Source: Diphasiastrum complanatum
Taxonomy: Eukaryota > Streptophyta > Lycopodiopsida > Lycopodiales > Lycopodiaceae
Reading direction: 5' to 3'
NCBI GenBank assembly: GCA_029204225.1
Contig: CM055095.1
Span: forward strand, 74,637,501-74,701,500
Length of the DNA stretch: 64,000 bases
Made by a program: the position numbers and the translations under genes
Shown here: positions 44,303 to 55,918 of the stretch, one piece after another
How the letters are laid out: each line of letters begins with the position of its first letter
How positions within the stretch are numbered: the stretch's first letter is position 1
The notes under the pieces: model-generated
The model's input: the letters and a program-made list of their open reading frames with translations, nothing else
The model's database searches: none
What the model was told of the DNA's origin: nothing

Positions 44303-44593
44303 ATGGGGTTCTGTATGAAACCTAGGGTGAAAGTGAAAACCAGAGCCCTGAGTCGAAAGTCATTACCCTATGACCCACCAACCCTAGCATCCCGTAGAGA
44401 TGGCACCTGGTACAAAGAACCAAGAAAAACTATACATGGGTATGGTTGGATTAGGATTGAGCAGAAAAACGACCAACTAGAGTTAGTTAGGTCATATGCA
44501 GTATTAGTGGACGAAGGGTGGATGACCTATGGGATAACGTGGAAAAATCACAAAACACATGTGCAACGACAGTTGATTGCCATCCGTAAGTGA
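44303..44593 (+). CDS. Gy6 ORF upstream of gag, unknown function
   Basis: 96 codons (MGFCMKPRVK... to ...QRQLIAIRK), basic, with a Trp/Tyr-containing middle (HGYGWIRIEQK, EGWMTYGITWKNH). I do not recognise a family. In Ogre elements an extra ORF1 lies in this position ahead of gag; the placement suggests an equivalent but sequence similarity is untested. It could also be a chance frame in a leader, though it is the longest between primer site and gag. Confidence 0.4.
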   Translation: MGFCMKPRVKVKTRALSRKSLPYDPPTLASRRDGTWYKEPRKTIHGYGWIRIEQKNDQLELVRSYAVLVDEGWMTYGITWKNHKTHVQRQLIAIRK

Positions 44594-44784
44594 GAAACAT
44601 ATTATGCAACAATCACTAGTGTCACCCTAGACAAGACATCATAGGTATACCAAGGAAACCTAGGTCTAAGGGAGCACCGCACTGAGAGACTTCAAATCCC
44701 CAGAGAGAGCGGTTAGGGCTTAGAAGAAGCAATTGTGGGTTTCTTGTCCCACCAACCTTAGATGATGAGTCTCACCCACCTATA

Positions 44785-45512
44785 ATGGACTTGGATGATA
44801 CGTTGGAACCTATAGAAGAACTACCAGAACTTGAGCCAACCGACGCTACAAAACCACCATTAGTGAACATAACACATGCTGCTACAGAACATGTTGCCAA
44901 CAGAATGGCAAGACGTTTGACTGAACCAATCGTAGTACCCCCGGAGACAGGAGGACTACCCAAGCTTAGTGGATCCACTCCCGAGTTTCGTGGAGCACTG
45001 TATGAAAGTGTCGAAGAGCATATTGATGTTTTTTGGACAACCTGCTTTACCAGTGCCATCACAAACCCACATCATGAAATGATATATTTCGCCACCACTT
45101 TGTCTGGAACGACTAGGCACTGGTATCATAGTATGTAAAGAGGCTCAATTCACACCATTGAGGAGTTCTATAGACTGTTTCTAATTGAGTATGCTCCCCA
45201 CCGAACGGCTGATGGCCTACTGTTCACACTGACTTCCCTACAACAAGGAAGTGACGAAACCATCCGACAATATTGGCGTCGTTTGACAGAGTTGTCACGC
45301 CAAGTGGAACCCACTGTGTTACTACCACCCCTATTACTACTGACCTTTTTTGTGGGCTCAAGAATGACATACAAATGATTGTACGTCAGTGTAACCCCCA
45401 GACGTGGGCTGAGGCAGTAGAGAAGGCAATCGTGGTAGAAGATGCACAGATTGCGGTTGCCCATGCATTCCACCTATCGCAAGCAATGAACAGCTTAAAC
45501 CTAAGCCCATAA
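44785..45512 (+). pseudogene. Gy6 gag, capsid part
   Basis: From MDLDDTLEPIEELPE, an acidic N-terminus leads into SGSTPEFRGALYESVEEHID and a Gag core (HWYHSM, stop, then IEEFYRLFLIEYAPHRTADGL, GSDETIRQYWRRLTELSRQV). A TAA at 45136-45138 breaks the frame, and a shift near 45345 moves the end into the frame of the 45273-45512 ORF (NPQTWAEAVEKA). This matches the retrotransposon Gag family. Confidence 0.85.
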
Positions 45513-45784
45513 ACGTGGAGAGGAGGCCCAATCGCAGCTATAGGAGCATACCCATAGTGGAATCCCACCCCATACAGGCTATTGAACCTAGACAAGGCAG
45601 GAACGTGCAAACACAAGATGCACGAAGGCTCCAGACATAGATGCCCGATAGAGGCTATGAGAGCACAGGCTCTAACGCAGAACTAGGCGATATGCGAGCC
45701 ATGCTAAAGGGATACATGGACGTGATGAGTGAGAATATGCAGACCTTAGCAGCAGATGTAAACTTTCTCAAATGACACCAAAAT

Positions 45785-46378
45785 TTGCTAGGTCAGAGTC
45801 ACCCCATAGAAGGACCGAACCCCTTAGTGTGTAGACACTCTAGAGGGAATCATTTGAATCGAAATTGTCCCAACCAATTGTGCGGGTACTGCAAGAGGCC
45901 TGGACATTTGGAGGATAGATGCTGGGTACGTAGAGATGCATTAAACACTAGGAATATGATGTCTGGGCCAATGAAGCATAGACCGCAGGGGGACAGAACG
46001 ACGGGGCCATCAAGGCCACCCCAGTACATACAGCGGGAACCCAGGATTAGCCAGGTGGATAAAGGGAAGACATGCATAGAAAATGACTGGCCACCCGTGA
46101 ACTTCATCGTCGTGGAGACGCTAGAGGAACCCACGAGCAGGAAAGAGATTTTAGTAGTGACTCGGAGTAACCTCCAGACGGAGCTACCTCCCAGGAAACC
46201 CAAACCTACACCAAAACCACCACTGGAGATAGATAACCCAGTGGTCATTGAGAAGCCAATATTTGAACCTACACCCATCTACGAGAATTCACTGCCCAAA
46301 GAGCAAGGTGAGGTTAGCGTCTTGGAAGGGCACAGACACCCCAGATTCCTAGGACCGAGAAAAGAGAAAACCGCCTAG
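45785..46378 (+). pseudogene. Gy6 gag, nucleocapsid part
   Basis: 197 codons with two zinc knuckles. The first is degenerate (CRHSRGNHLNRNC, second Cys is Ser); the second is intact (CGYCKRPGHLEDRC). A long Pro-rich tail follows (PPRKPKPTPKPPLEI), which probably links to the protease. The ORF's first Met may not be an initiator; the frame likely continues from gag in the intact ancestor. Confidence 0.85.
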
Positions 46379-46532
46379 AAACTAAGAGGACTATGACCAG
46401 AAATCGTAGGATTAGGAAAGATATAGACCTAAATCTGAAGAGAGGGAATATTGACCTAGTCAAGCCCTAGAAAATCTAAAATTGGAAATAGGGCTCTAGC
46501 AACTAGTACAGTTGTCACCCACTATTTAACAC

Positions 46533-46960
46533 ATGGTCAAACGACTAATGAGACCACCCATGACCAGAAGACTAGAGCCACCTACAATAGGAAAAGTAGA
46601 TGCATATTTGTTAGACCGCTACTACCTTAAGGTAGACGTACTCATAGATGGCTTAGTCATTTCAAGGGCCATAGTTGATGCAAGGTCGACAGTTAACATC
46701 ATAAGTCTAGAACTTTCAGACCGCCTTTGTTTTACTCTAGAACCTGCTACCTTGACAGCCCTAAAGCTAGCCAACAACTCTGTGATCAAACCAGAGGGCG
46801 AGCTTAAGAATGTACCCATTACTGTGGCTAACAAGACCATTCAAGTGGACTTTTACGTCATGAGGATGTAAGCCGGGAACCGGGGGTACTCTATACTGCT
46901 AGGACAGCCATGGCTCATGCTTAGTAACTGCACAGTTGACATCCCCACATGAGTACTGAT
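46533..46960 (+). pseudogene. Gy6 aspartic protease
   Basis: Retropepsin fold with RAIVDARSTVNIIS, where the expected Gly after the catalytic Asp region is changed (DAR-S for D-S/G-G-S). ALKLANNSVIKPEG and, after a TAA, YSILLGQPWLMLSNC follow. The altered active site and the stop make it inactive. Confidence 0.85.
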
Positions 46961-47399
46961 TTTTGGAAGGGATAGAGAGCGTACCATAGTAGACGACTAT
47001 CCCGAGGTGCCTCAGTCAGAAAGAGCACCCATACCTTCGTATGAGTGTGAGGAGGTCACGAGTAGTGAGGACGATGATGAGTCCACTACGAGTGAAGATG
47101 AACCAGACCTAAGATCAGTACTAGACATAGAGTGGAACACTCCAGAAGCGTGGCCTCCCAAAGTTTGAGACGCCGATATTTGCATGATAAACCTAGGAAC
47201 CCTAGAAGAGCCCAAGAACATCAAAATAGATGCTTACCTAGGCATTGGAGAAAAAGAAGAATACGAACGGCTGTGCAGAAAGTACTAGCATATTTTTCTC
47301 TGGGACTACTCAGATTTGAAGGGGATTCCACCCGATCTAGTGACTCATACAATACCACTGAAACCTATATGACAAAAACAACGCCGGCTACCCTACCAC

Positions 47400-47985
47400 C
47401 TAAAGGAAGGAGTATACACTGATCTCGAGAGACTTCAAAATGCTGGACTGATATTTCCAGTAGAGAACACCGAGTGGTGTTTCCCAATAGTACCTCGCAC
47501 CAAGAAGAACTCTACACACATTCGCGTGTGTGTGGATTATAAGAGGTTGAACAAACAGACTAAGAAAGACTATTGCCCATTGCCGTTCATAAACCAAGTC
47601 CTCAAAGAAATGGCGGGAAGAGACGAGTACTCTTTCATGGATTGTTTTGCGGCCTATAATCCGATAGCCATAGCAGAAGAGGATAAATTGAAGACCACCT
47701 TCACAACCACATTTGGGATTTTTGCTTACCACGTCATGCCCTTTGGGTTAACTAATGCCCCTGAAACCTATCAGAGGTTTATGAACAAGCACTTCGAGGA
47801 TATCTTAGACGAAAATCTCAAAATTTTTGTAGATGACCTTTGTGGGGCAACCACTGTCACAGAACATCTCACCATGCTAGAGAAGTGCTTTCAGAAGTGC
47901 GCAGTAACATGTATACCCTTGAATGCTAACAAGTGCCTATTCGGAGTTCCTTACGAGTAACTGTTAGGACATGTCATTAGCAAGT
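47400..47985 (+). pseudogene. Gy6 reverse transcriptase
   Basis: Fingers: EGVYTDLERLQNAGLI in a preceding frame, then RVCVDYKRLNKQTKKDYCPLP. Palm: FMDCFAAYNPIAI and the catalytic [25 protein letters not shown] is the standard gypsy block. The ORF starting at 47526 ends at TAA 47958-47960. The RSGYHQ motif of other gypsy RTs is FAAYNPI here, common in the Tat side. Confidence 0.9.
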
Positions 47986-47990
47986 ACGGC

Positions 47991-48770
47991 ATGGCAACTG
48001 ACCCAGAAAAAATAGCTATGCTCCTAGCCATGATGGCACCAACTACGGTGTCCCAACTTCAGACCTTCTTAGGCTCGAGCAGTTATTACAAAAGATATTG
48101 CATGGCCTATGCCATGTGTACTTACCAGATGACTGGCTTATTGAAAACCAACGTGGAGTGGACCTGGGACGAGGCATGTGAGAAGACTTTTCAGGAATTA
48201 AAAGTAGCTTTGGCTAACGCTCCAATATTGAAACCACCTGTGTACGACAAGGAGTTCTTCATTTTCACAAGCACCACAAACACGTGCATAAACTGTTGCC
48301 TGGCCCAGATTTGGGACAAAAAATATCACCCTATTATTTTTATAGGGAGAAAACTGAACAAAGCTGAACTTAATTATAGTAAGGCTGAGAAAATTTGTTT
48401 GGGGATAGCTTACGCTACCGCCAAACTAAGACATTACCTATTGCGTCGAAAAGTGACTTTCTTTACCAAGAGTATTGCCGTCACCTTGATGATGAATAAA
48501 CTAGAACCTTCGGAGCACTTAACGAAGTGGATAATCTCCCTTCAGAAGTTTGACTATGCCCTCCAAAGCAAGCCGCCTAAACTACAGGGGTTAAACGATT
48601 GTATTTGCGAGTTGGGAGGGGTTATTGATACAAACGATGAGTGGGAGACTGATCACTTAAGAGAACTTTTGAGGGTAGATGTTGACACAATTTTTGAGTG
48701 GTATACAACTTTAGCAACCTACCTATCCACACTAGAGACACGCAGTAGTATGACGACTCTAGAAAAATGA
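47991..48770 (+). pseudogene. Gy6 RT thumb and degenerate Ty3-type RNase H
   Basis: Residues 1-60 are the RT connection (LQTFLGSSSYYKRYC). The RNase H fold follows, but each catalytic position is changed: the TDAS block reads FTSTTNT (Asp to Ser), the EKEL block reads EKICL (Glu to Ile), and the TDH block reads FTKS (Asp to Lys). Fold landmarks (NYSKAEKI, KLRHYL, HLTKWIISLQKFDY) remain. This looks like an RNase H kept as a structural connection while a second RNase H downstream does the work, as proposed for Tat elements and vertebrate retroviruses. Confidence 0.88.
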
Positions 48771-48799
48771 AAGCTACGTTCACAAGCCCTAAAGTTCGC

Positions 48800-50017
48800 T
48801 TGAATAGGGGGCACACTATATAGACGAGGTGTGGAAGAGTTGTATCGAAGATGCGTCACTCCTGAAGAAGCCAAATTTATACTAGAGGAGTGTCACGATT
48901 CTGCCTGTGGGGGCCACTTTGCCGGCCAACTCTCAGGGCAGAAAATTCTAAGGGCGGGTTACCGGTGGCCGACACTATTTCAAGATGCCCATTATATGCC
49001 CGAAACTGCGACACTTGTCAACGAGTTGACAAGACGGATAACAGGGTGCGATCGTTAGTTCCAATACAGGCCTATCTCCCCTTTGAAAAATGGGGCATCG
49101 ACTTCGTTGGCCCAATACACCCAGCTTCATCTAGCCGAAAACATTATATCATAGTGGCCATTGACTATTTCACAAAGTGGGCTGAGGCACAGGATGTGGC
49201 CAAAGACAATGCAAAAGAAACTGTCTGGTTCTTGCTAGAACATGTGATAGGCCGGTTCGGTACACCCAAAGAACTCTTCTCTGACAGGGGTACCCATTTC
49301 CTAAACAAAACTATCAAGGCTTTGACTGATCAGTTGACGATCAAGCACTTGAAAAGCACACCCTACCACCCGCAAGCCAATGATCTGGCTGAAAGCACGA
49401 ATAAACAACTGGTAGGGATCCTAAGGGAAACCGTATCAGACCGACAGAGAGATTGGGACAAAAAACTGTATTTGGCATTGTGGGCATATAATGCCACCTG
49501 TAAGACTAGTACCAACCACACGCCCTTTTTTCTAGTGTATGGCCAAGAATGTGTACTGCCAATAGAAATAGAGCTCCCATACTTGCGGTTTGCCATGAAG
49601 CACGACCTAGGAGAGAAAGAATCAATACAACACCGACTGGACGCTTTACAAGACCTAGACGAGCACCGGATAGCTGCTTTAAATCACCAAGAAACCCACA
49701 AAAGACGCATGAAGGAGATTCATGATAGGAACATGTGCGATTACCAGTTCAGGCAGGGGCAGTTAGTGTTGTTCTATGATGCTAGACACGAGCTGATGCC
49801 TCAAAAGTTGGGGCCATGCTGGAACGGTCTGTACGTAATAGTGAAACTGTATGAAAATAACATGGTTAAGCTGGCAGAGTTCAACGGTGAAATTTTTAAG
49901 CACCGAACGAACATAAATAAGATAAAAGCTTACCGTACTTTAAAAAAAAAAAAAGCCGAAGTCACCTGTACAGTATGTAACACCTTTTCCTGTTCACCTT
50001 TTCAGGTATCAAAGTGA
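48800..50017 (+). pseudogene. Gy6 integrase
   Basis: The zinc domain (ECHDSACGGHFAG) is in the 48831-49058 frame. A shift joins it to the 48890-50017 frame with CDTCQRVDK. The DDE core is intact: Asp71 (WGIDFVGP), Asp132 (FSDRGTHF) and Glu168 (DLAESTNKQ), giving the D-x35-E spacing. The C-terminal region has FRQGQLVLFYDARHE and GPCWNGLYVIVKLY, a normal gypsy barrel. No chromodomain follows. The ORF ends about 25 residues after a poly-Lys run. Confidence 0.93.
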
Positions 50018-50172
50018 ACGACCTAGAAGCATCACGAATATGGGGAACACTCAGAGAATCAAAAGTAGCCCTATGACCATGTACATATACACTGAACGGA
50101 AGGGTGCGAAAAACCCATACAAAAACTCATAAAATCGAAAAAAATACAAAAAGATTATTGTTGTGATATGGA

Positions 50173-50621
50173 ACTCACCCATGAACTTGGGACATATACG
50201 TTGAAGGTAGACGGAGCCTGTAGACATTCGATAGAGAAGTTGCCATAGGAGCAGTATTCCAGAATCCCAATGGGACTGAACTAGCCAGTATAGGAGTTCT
50301 ATTAGGAAAAGGATTCACGAACAACACTACCGAATACAAAGCCCTTCTAATCGGTCTACAAATGAACATGCGAGTTGCACAAACTATAGGCAACCTCCAA
50401 ATTATGGGGGATTCACAACTCCTAATCCGAGGTATGACCAGCGTATACCAACTCAAAAGCAGGACCTTATAGGCCTATGCAATTGCCATCAACGAATATA
50501 CTAGAGAGCTTTCCCACATCAAATGGATGCATATTCCATGAGCACAGAACCAACGTGCTGATAGTCTAGCTGCGATAGCCTACAACCATGATCATTACTG
50601 GCAATGTGAGCTAGGTAGGGT
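50173..50621 (+). pseudogene. Gy6 second RNase H, archaeal/plant type, after integrase
   Basis: YTLKVDGACR starts the domain (Asp codon 50210). A one-base frame change near 50240 leads to VAIGAVFQNPNGTELASIG, then NNTTEYKALLIGLQ (Glu codon 50332), IMGDSQLLI (Asp codon 50410) and QRADSLAAIA (Asp codon 50560). All four catalytic acids of an RNase HI are thus visible. The VDGA...TEYKALLIGL pattern is the cellular archaeal/plant type, not the Ty3 type. Stops at 50470-50472 and 50539-50541 and the shift break it. Confidence 0.88.
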
Positions 50622-50948
50622 AGTCATTTCGCCATAACCATTGCTGCGGAGCTATGGACAGTCCTAAAAGCCCAAGCATGGTATAGAGTTCGGTGGATCA
50701 GAAGTCTGATAAACCGAGTAGGTCTAGAGAATCCCCAACTCCTAGCCCAATTACAATAGTTAATGAGCCATGAACTATCTAGAACTTGTTTTCGGTCACA
50801 CCATAGGAGCATAACCCATGGGTTAATGCACACGGCCTAAGTACATAGTAAAAACCCATGTCCTAGCACGAACTTGACAGATACACACGGAAGAGGAAAG
50901 GGGTGTACAATTTAAAGTATTTTTGTACATTCAACAAATTGTATATTC

Positions 50949-51728
50949 ATGTATATAAATGCTAAAACACAGGTGATGGAATTCACTGCTGAAAGGAGTA
51001 TGGAAGACCCACAGAGCAGTAATCATTTCGACCAATGCCATAGAAAACTGATGAGGTTCGTACTGAAGGATGGACAAAGGACCAAAATAGAGATCCAATG
51101 TCTGAAAGAAGAATTGAAGAAACAAAAGAACCTACGAATCAAAGCCACTAATGAGCTGGTTAGCACCAATAAGGAGCGAGATACCTGGAAGCAGAAGTAC
51201 AATGACCTCAAGGAGGCTAGTGACAGATGACAAATAAGCCATGGGGAGGGGTATAAAAGGCAGGAAAAGATCCTAGCCAACACCAAGGTGAAACTAGCTG
51301 CAACCGAAACTACCATAGCCATGCTAGCTAGGCAGTTACATGAGCACCAGAGACAAGAAGCTGCATGAGGACCAATCAGGCCTCAGAGTTCCCGTAATCC
51401 TTTACTCGCTTACCCTGTGCACCGCAAGGAAATTTTGTCGGACAGTCTGTTCTACAAAAACTTCGATGCTTATAGTTTATATCTACTGCCCATGGAGTTT
51501 CCGCTAGATGTCCATGTCTTTGAGCTACGACCATCCACAAGTTCCGCCCTCAAATTCACTAGACTAGTGGAAAACCAGTACTTCCTACCATCTTGTGTAT
51601 TGGATCTTAGGACAGTAAGTTGTTACATGGACTATTGTCAGAATATAGGGCTTGAGAGAAGAGTCAATATAGAGAGGAGACTAGATGGTTATTCCCTGTT
51701 AAATCAGTTCTTAGAGAGTATAAGTTGA
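50949..51728 (+). pseudogene. Gy6 3' ORF, coiled-coil protein of unknown function
   Basis: One frame of about 260 codons interrupted by two TGA codons (51228-51230 and 51366-51368). Residues 30-95 and about 100-135 are heptad-rich and charged (LKEELKKQKNLRIKATNEL; KVKLAATETTIAMLARQL) and should form coiled coils. A globular-looking tail follows (FYKNFDAYSLYLLPMEFPLD, NQYFLPSCVLDLRTV). I recognise no family; there is no signal peptide or membrane segment, so it is not an obvious envelope-like protein. Its place after the second RNase H in the same strand suggests a third element product. Confidence 0.5.
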
Positions 51729-52246
51729 ATGTCTAAACAAAAAAAGAATTGGTAATCACCAGTCTGGACCGGTTTCAGAGTTGGGGCACTAAAGCCTCAT
51801 TGCGTATGCATTCACACACACATCAATGACACGGTGTTAGACACGATACTGATGACTTGCATCCATATCATCCCATCTCCAATCTTGAGATTTGTATTTG
51901 CATATCCCTCCATGCATGGGTCCGAAAGTGGGCATTGCCTTACATCTGATGGAATTGGGAGCATTTGCCATTTAGGTCACAAGTGGGTTTTTGCAGGTAT
52001 GAAGACACCAAATTGTTCAAAGATGTTGTGGTTAAATCCAATCCGATTGCAGATGGATCCTAAGGGCTCAAACGATGGCCTTTGGGTAGGAGTTGTTGAA
52101 GCCATCCCACCAACTCATTGTGGTTAGCATCACCTAGCAAGGGTGTTGAGCCCACTAAACTTGATCCACCACCAGGAGCTGGTCTGCGAAACCAGAGACT
52201 CTGGGTCCGCCGTATGGGGATTATACTACCCAGTGGTAGTCGCCAA
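51729..52246 (+). other. Gy6 3' untranslated region
   Basis: No ORF of interest. The bases just before the 3' LTR (GTATGGGGATTATAC...CGCCAA) do not form a typical polypurine tract. Confidence 0.55.
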
Positions 52247-55200
52247 TGTTAGCCGATATTTTCGCACGGAAAATCGGGCTAATATTGAAGTTTAAGTTCA
52301 CAATAATTGAAAAAACCGGCATGTAAAACCCGGTTATTAGAAAAAAATCGGCACAAATTTGCCTTAGGTCTGGGTCCATGCCCGTCCCTAAAGTGGCTAG
52401 ACACAGTTTAAAAGTAAGAAATTGACTTTTCAAAAAAACTGTCAAAAATAATTTGTGGTCAAGTTTCGTAAAACCGAATCAAGAGTGTCGGTTCACCTAG
52501 AATTGGGTCCCAGCCCGTCCTAAATGAGGCTAGAGCAAATTTTGCGGCCTTAGAAATGGCCGGTAAATATTTTACGGCTTTTCAAAAAAATGGCCAGTTG
52601 TAAAAAAATAGCCGGTATGACCGTGCTAAAATCTCACCATGTACTGAGTCCATTTTTACTAATATATGATCACTCAGTGTATTTTTCAGGGAAACCGTGT
52701 TGTCGTGGGAGCCCTAGTCATGAATGCCAAAAAAGTCAACCACAGAAGAAAAAACCGAGAAAGAAAAGTTGCGGGTAAAAATAGGACCGAGAAATATGGA
52801 TTCAGTGTCAAGGAATCACAGAAACCCTAATGGCAAAGTTTGGGCAATTTGCGGGCAATTAACGAAATGTGCGGGCCAAGTGGTTACCCAACAGAAAACC
52901 CAGACAAATGAGCAGTAGGCGCACGGCCCTTGAAAAACCGAAGAAAGGCCGAAAACATAGGTACCCAAAGAAAAACGAAAGCCGCCTACTAAAAATAGGG
53001 GTTAAAAAAGGGCCTCACCCAAAATTTGGATAATAAATGCCAAACCACAGGCTTTAAAAAATTGGGAGGTACACCCACTAGCCATTGACATTTTGGGCTT
53101 CTAGGGTGTACAAAAGGGGAAACTTGAATGGTTAATTTTTTGTGCAGCGTGTCTTATAGCTTTATTGCTTCACAAAGCCAATATTGTCATTGGAGAGAGT
53201 AGTATATTTGAATTCTTGTTTTTCTTGAGAGTTGTTGTTAATGGCTTTGTTTGAAGTAACTTGGAGTTAGAGTGTTGAAGTGTGGGTGATGGGATTGAAA
53301 GAGGTTTGAATATTTGTTGTGAGTGAAGGTATCGTTTATGGTTGGGATGTCTTGTTTTCCTTTTAATGAGTTCATTGTTGGATGCATGTCAATGGTGGTG
53401 AATTTGAATTGGAATTGATTAAAAGCGGTGGTTTGTTGGTTGATTAGGGAATGTGTGGTTATTGGGAAAGGTTGTTTGAAAGAGTGATTGTTTGGTTGGA
53501 TAGGTTATGGTTTTTGCCGAGTGATTGATTGGATGTTAGAAGAGCATGGTTATACTTGTTTCTCGAAGGTATTTAAGGTGAGGAAGCATAGTACACTTGT
53601 TCGTTGACAGCTTAATTGTGTGTGAATCTTTTTGTGGGTTGAATGTAGATGGTTGTTCGAAGTCCTTGTTAGTATGAGCAAACCGTTACTAGTGTGATTG
53701 CTCGTTGCTTGTTGACAATGGACCTGTGAGGTATTTGCAAGCTATTGGATCAGTTTGAAGACCTGCCACAGTCCTCCCAGCACTACCTAGCCTCACCACA
53801 GTTCATGTGAGCCGTTTGCAGCCCTACCACAGCACCTGCGAGCAGTTCTAGGCCTATTTCCCCTATTTGCAGACTGGCACCTGGCTTTTTGCCCTTCTGC
53901 GACCTGTTGTCCTCTGCCTGCGGCTACTGTGACCTGCTGTGGCCCTACCTACCGTACATGTGGCCTCTGTCATACCTACCTGAAGGAAAAATAGCTTGTC
54001 TATGGCAGTTTATAGTTGGACGCTCCATTATCTGCTCTGCCTATGGGATGTTCTCTGTCTACGACAACCTGACACCTGTAGAAACCCTGTACCTGCGGTG
54101 AATTCATCCTTCGAGGCCTGTTCCACCTGTGGCAAGCTTGTTTTTGAGCTTGCAAGGACTGTTTGCAGCCTACACAGCTGTCTGCAGCCTGTCCACAGAT
54201 GCCATTGCTGACCACCATCAAAAAATCAGAAGTTTGCAAAATGCCATAGCTTGTTGCGGCCTTACAGATCTGTTTACAAGCAAAAATCAGACCTGTTGCA
54301 GCCTCTGATCACTACTCACAGCCAAAAATTAGATCTACGATGGTTTGTTCTTCACTGACCGACTGTGACAAAGCAAGTACCAAACGGCATGCGGAATGCG
54401 TAAGAGGCTATCATGACTAGGGTTTCACATGCAACGGCTACCTAAACTGCACATTGAGGTATGAGATGATTTTTATATCTATTTGCATTGATGGTAAAGG
54501 CTGTGGGTTTATTGTAAGATGTTACTTGACTTGAGTTTTTTCGTTGCCATTCGTCCCAATAAATTTTGAAACTGTTTTTTGTAAATCGTCTATTCTCAAA
54601 TGTGATAGTATAGCTTTAACCACTCGTGATTTGAATGTGATTTTTACAAGCGTGTTAGAGTTGCGGAAGGGTAAGCATATCACCTTGAAGGTTGAACACC
54701 GTCATTATTTCCCTCGTTTACATTGTTATGACATCTTCCATAGAGTAGTTAAGACTTGAATTTTGTAGTTGCGTTCAAGCAAATCAGTTACAGTTTGGTA
54801 GTGAAGCATACAAACACAATTTAGAATTCAGTTTAGAAGCTTAGCATTTCATGAACAAATGCGATGTGAGAAAGTAGACGATGATTGTTTACTATTCTTC
54901 GACTTGTTTAGTGAAAGCATAAAAATTGTGGCCAAGAGTCGTACAGATCTAGAATGTGTTTTACGGTTTGCTGAGTTAGGTTTGTTAGTTAAACTACCAT
55001 GCGGAATCGTCAAGTTGTGAAACATTTTTTTTGTTTTTATATGAAGCATATCAATTGGCCCCGACCTATGTGAAACACCAGAGCGGGCCGTCCACCATTC
55101 GTGGTTGAAAAACACCACCTTGGTTAAAGTGTCACACTAGTCACACCCGTCATCGGTACTGTCTAGCGACATACCTAGACCCGACGGTCGACGAAAATAC

Positions 55201-55622
55201 CACCGCTTATCAAACAAAGCGGTGCATATAACTTGCACCCCACGAGCACATCATAGGCAATAAATTGGTTTCAAGCCCATGTAAGATTTTTACTAATTGT
55301 AAGCCAAATTCAATGGGGAAGGAGACATTAGCAAGATCCTAACGCAAATTAGCAAACAGAAGTTTTCATGAAACCGTAACCCTTGAAAGCTAGTGAATCA
55401 TTGCACCAAAAGTGCTAGCACCCCTCCTTGCAACCGTATCTCTGAGAGCCTGGAAAACTCTCATCGGTTCGGGAGCACGGGGCAATAGAGAGGGCCATCA
55501 GGGTTGGAAGTGGCAAATCCTCTGTTGCTCACGTAGGGCCGATCCTCCATTAGAGGTGGGGCCCCTTGACCCTTTTAGGATGTTTATGTTGGACCAACCC
55601 CCTATCAATATAGGCCCTAACA
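52247..55622 (+). repeat. Gy6 3' LTR
   Basis: 3,376 bp with the same ends as the 5' LTR. It lacks the segment equivalent to 41521-42008 and keeps the 54156-55233 segment that the 5' LTR lost. Its interior includes repeated CTGTGGC/CTGCAGCC-type phrases (53750-54300). Confidence 0.9.
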
Positions 55623-55918
55623 TCAAACAACTTTCAAACACTAATCAAGTTCTTTGTAAGTTTAGGAATAAAAAGAACATTGGAAAGTGCAAGAACTTTA
55701 GAAGAAGCAAGTTTCAAAGGAATGTTGCCAATTCCTTCAATAGAGCACTCATGATCATTTGCAATATAAATAGATTTCTTAAGTCCTTTGTAAGGTACAA
55801 TTGAGTCAAGAGACTTCTTTGAACAGCACATATGTGAAGAAGCTCCACTATCTATGTACCAAGCTCCATCTTTTTTGAGAGATTTGCTTGCTTGAGTTGG
55901 TTTTTCTTCTTGAAGCAA
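55623..55918 (-). pseudogene. Co4 protease
   Basis: WYIDSGASSHMCC is an intact copia protease active site, followed by VLFIPKLTKNLISV, the usual end of the domain. It is in a different frame from gag by one shift near 55880. Gy6 begins right after, so protease and integrase of Co4 are 15 kb apart. Confidence 0.9.

Larger units (their letters stand above)
40626..55622 (+). mobile_element. Gy6: 15-kb Tat-like Ty3/gypsy element
   Basis: LTRs of 3.2 and 3.4 kb enclose, in order: primer site, an ORF of unknown function, gag with zinc knuckles, protease, RT, a degenerate RNase H, integrase, a second RNase H of archaeal/plant type, and a coiled-coil ORF. The second RNase H and long LTRs point to the Tat lineage (which includes Ogre and Retand types). 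Scattered stops show it is no longer active. It lies between protease and integrase of Co4. The flanking pentamers (TAAAG left, TCAAA right) do not match perfectly, so no clear target duplication remains. Confidence 0.9.

Noticed and set aside
50175-50456. Minus-strand ORF over the Gy6 second RNase H
   Set aside because: Antisense shadow; the plus strand encodes the RNase H motifs.
55412-55804. 130-codon plus-strand ORF across the Gy6 LTR end and Co4 protease
   Set aside because: It spans an element junction and reads Co4 backwards.
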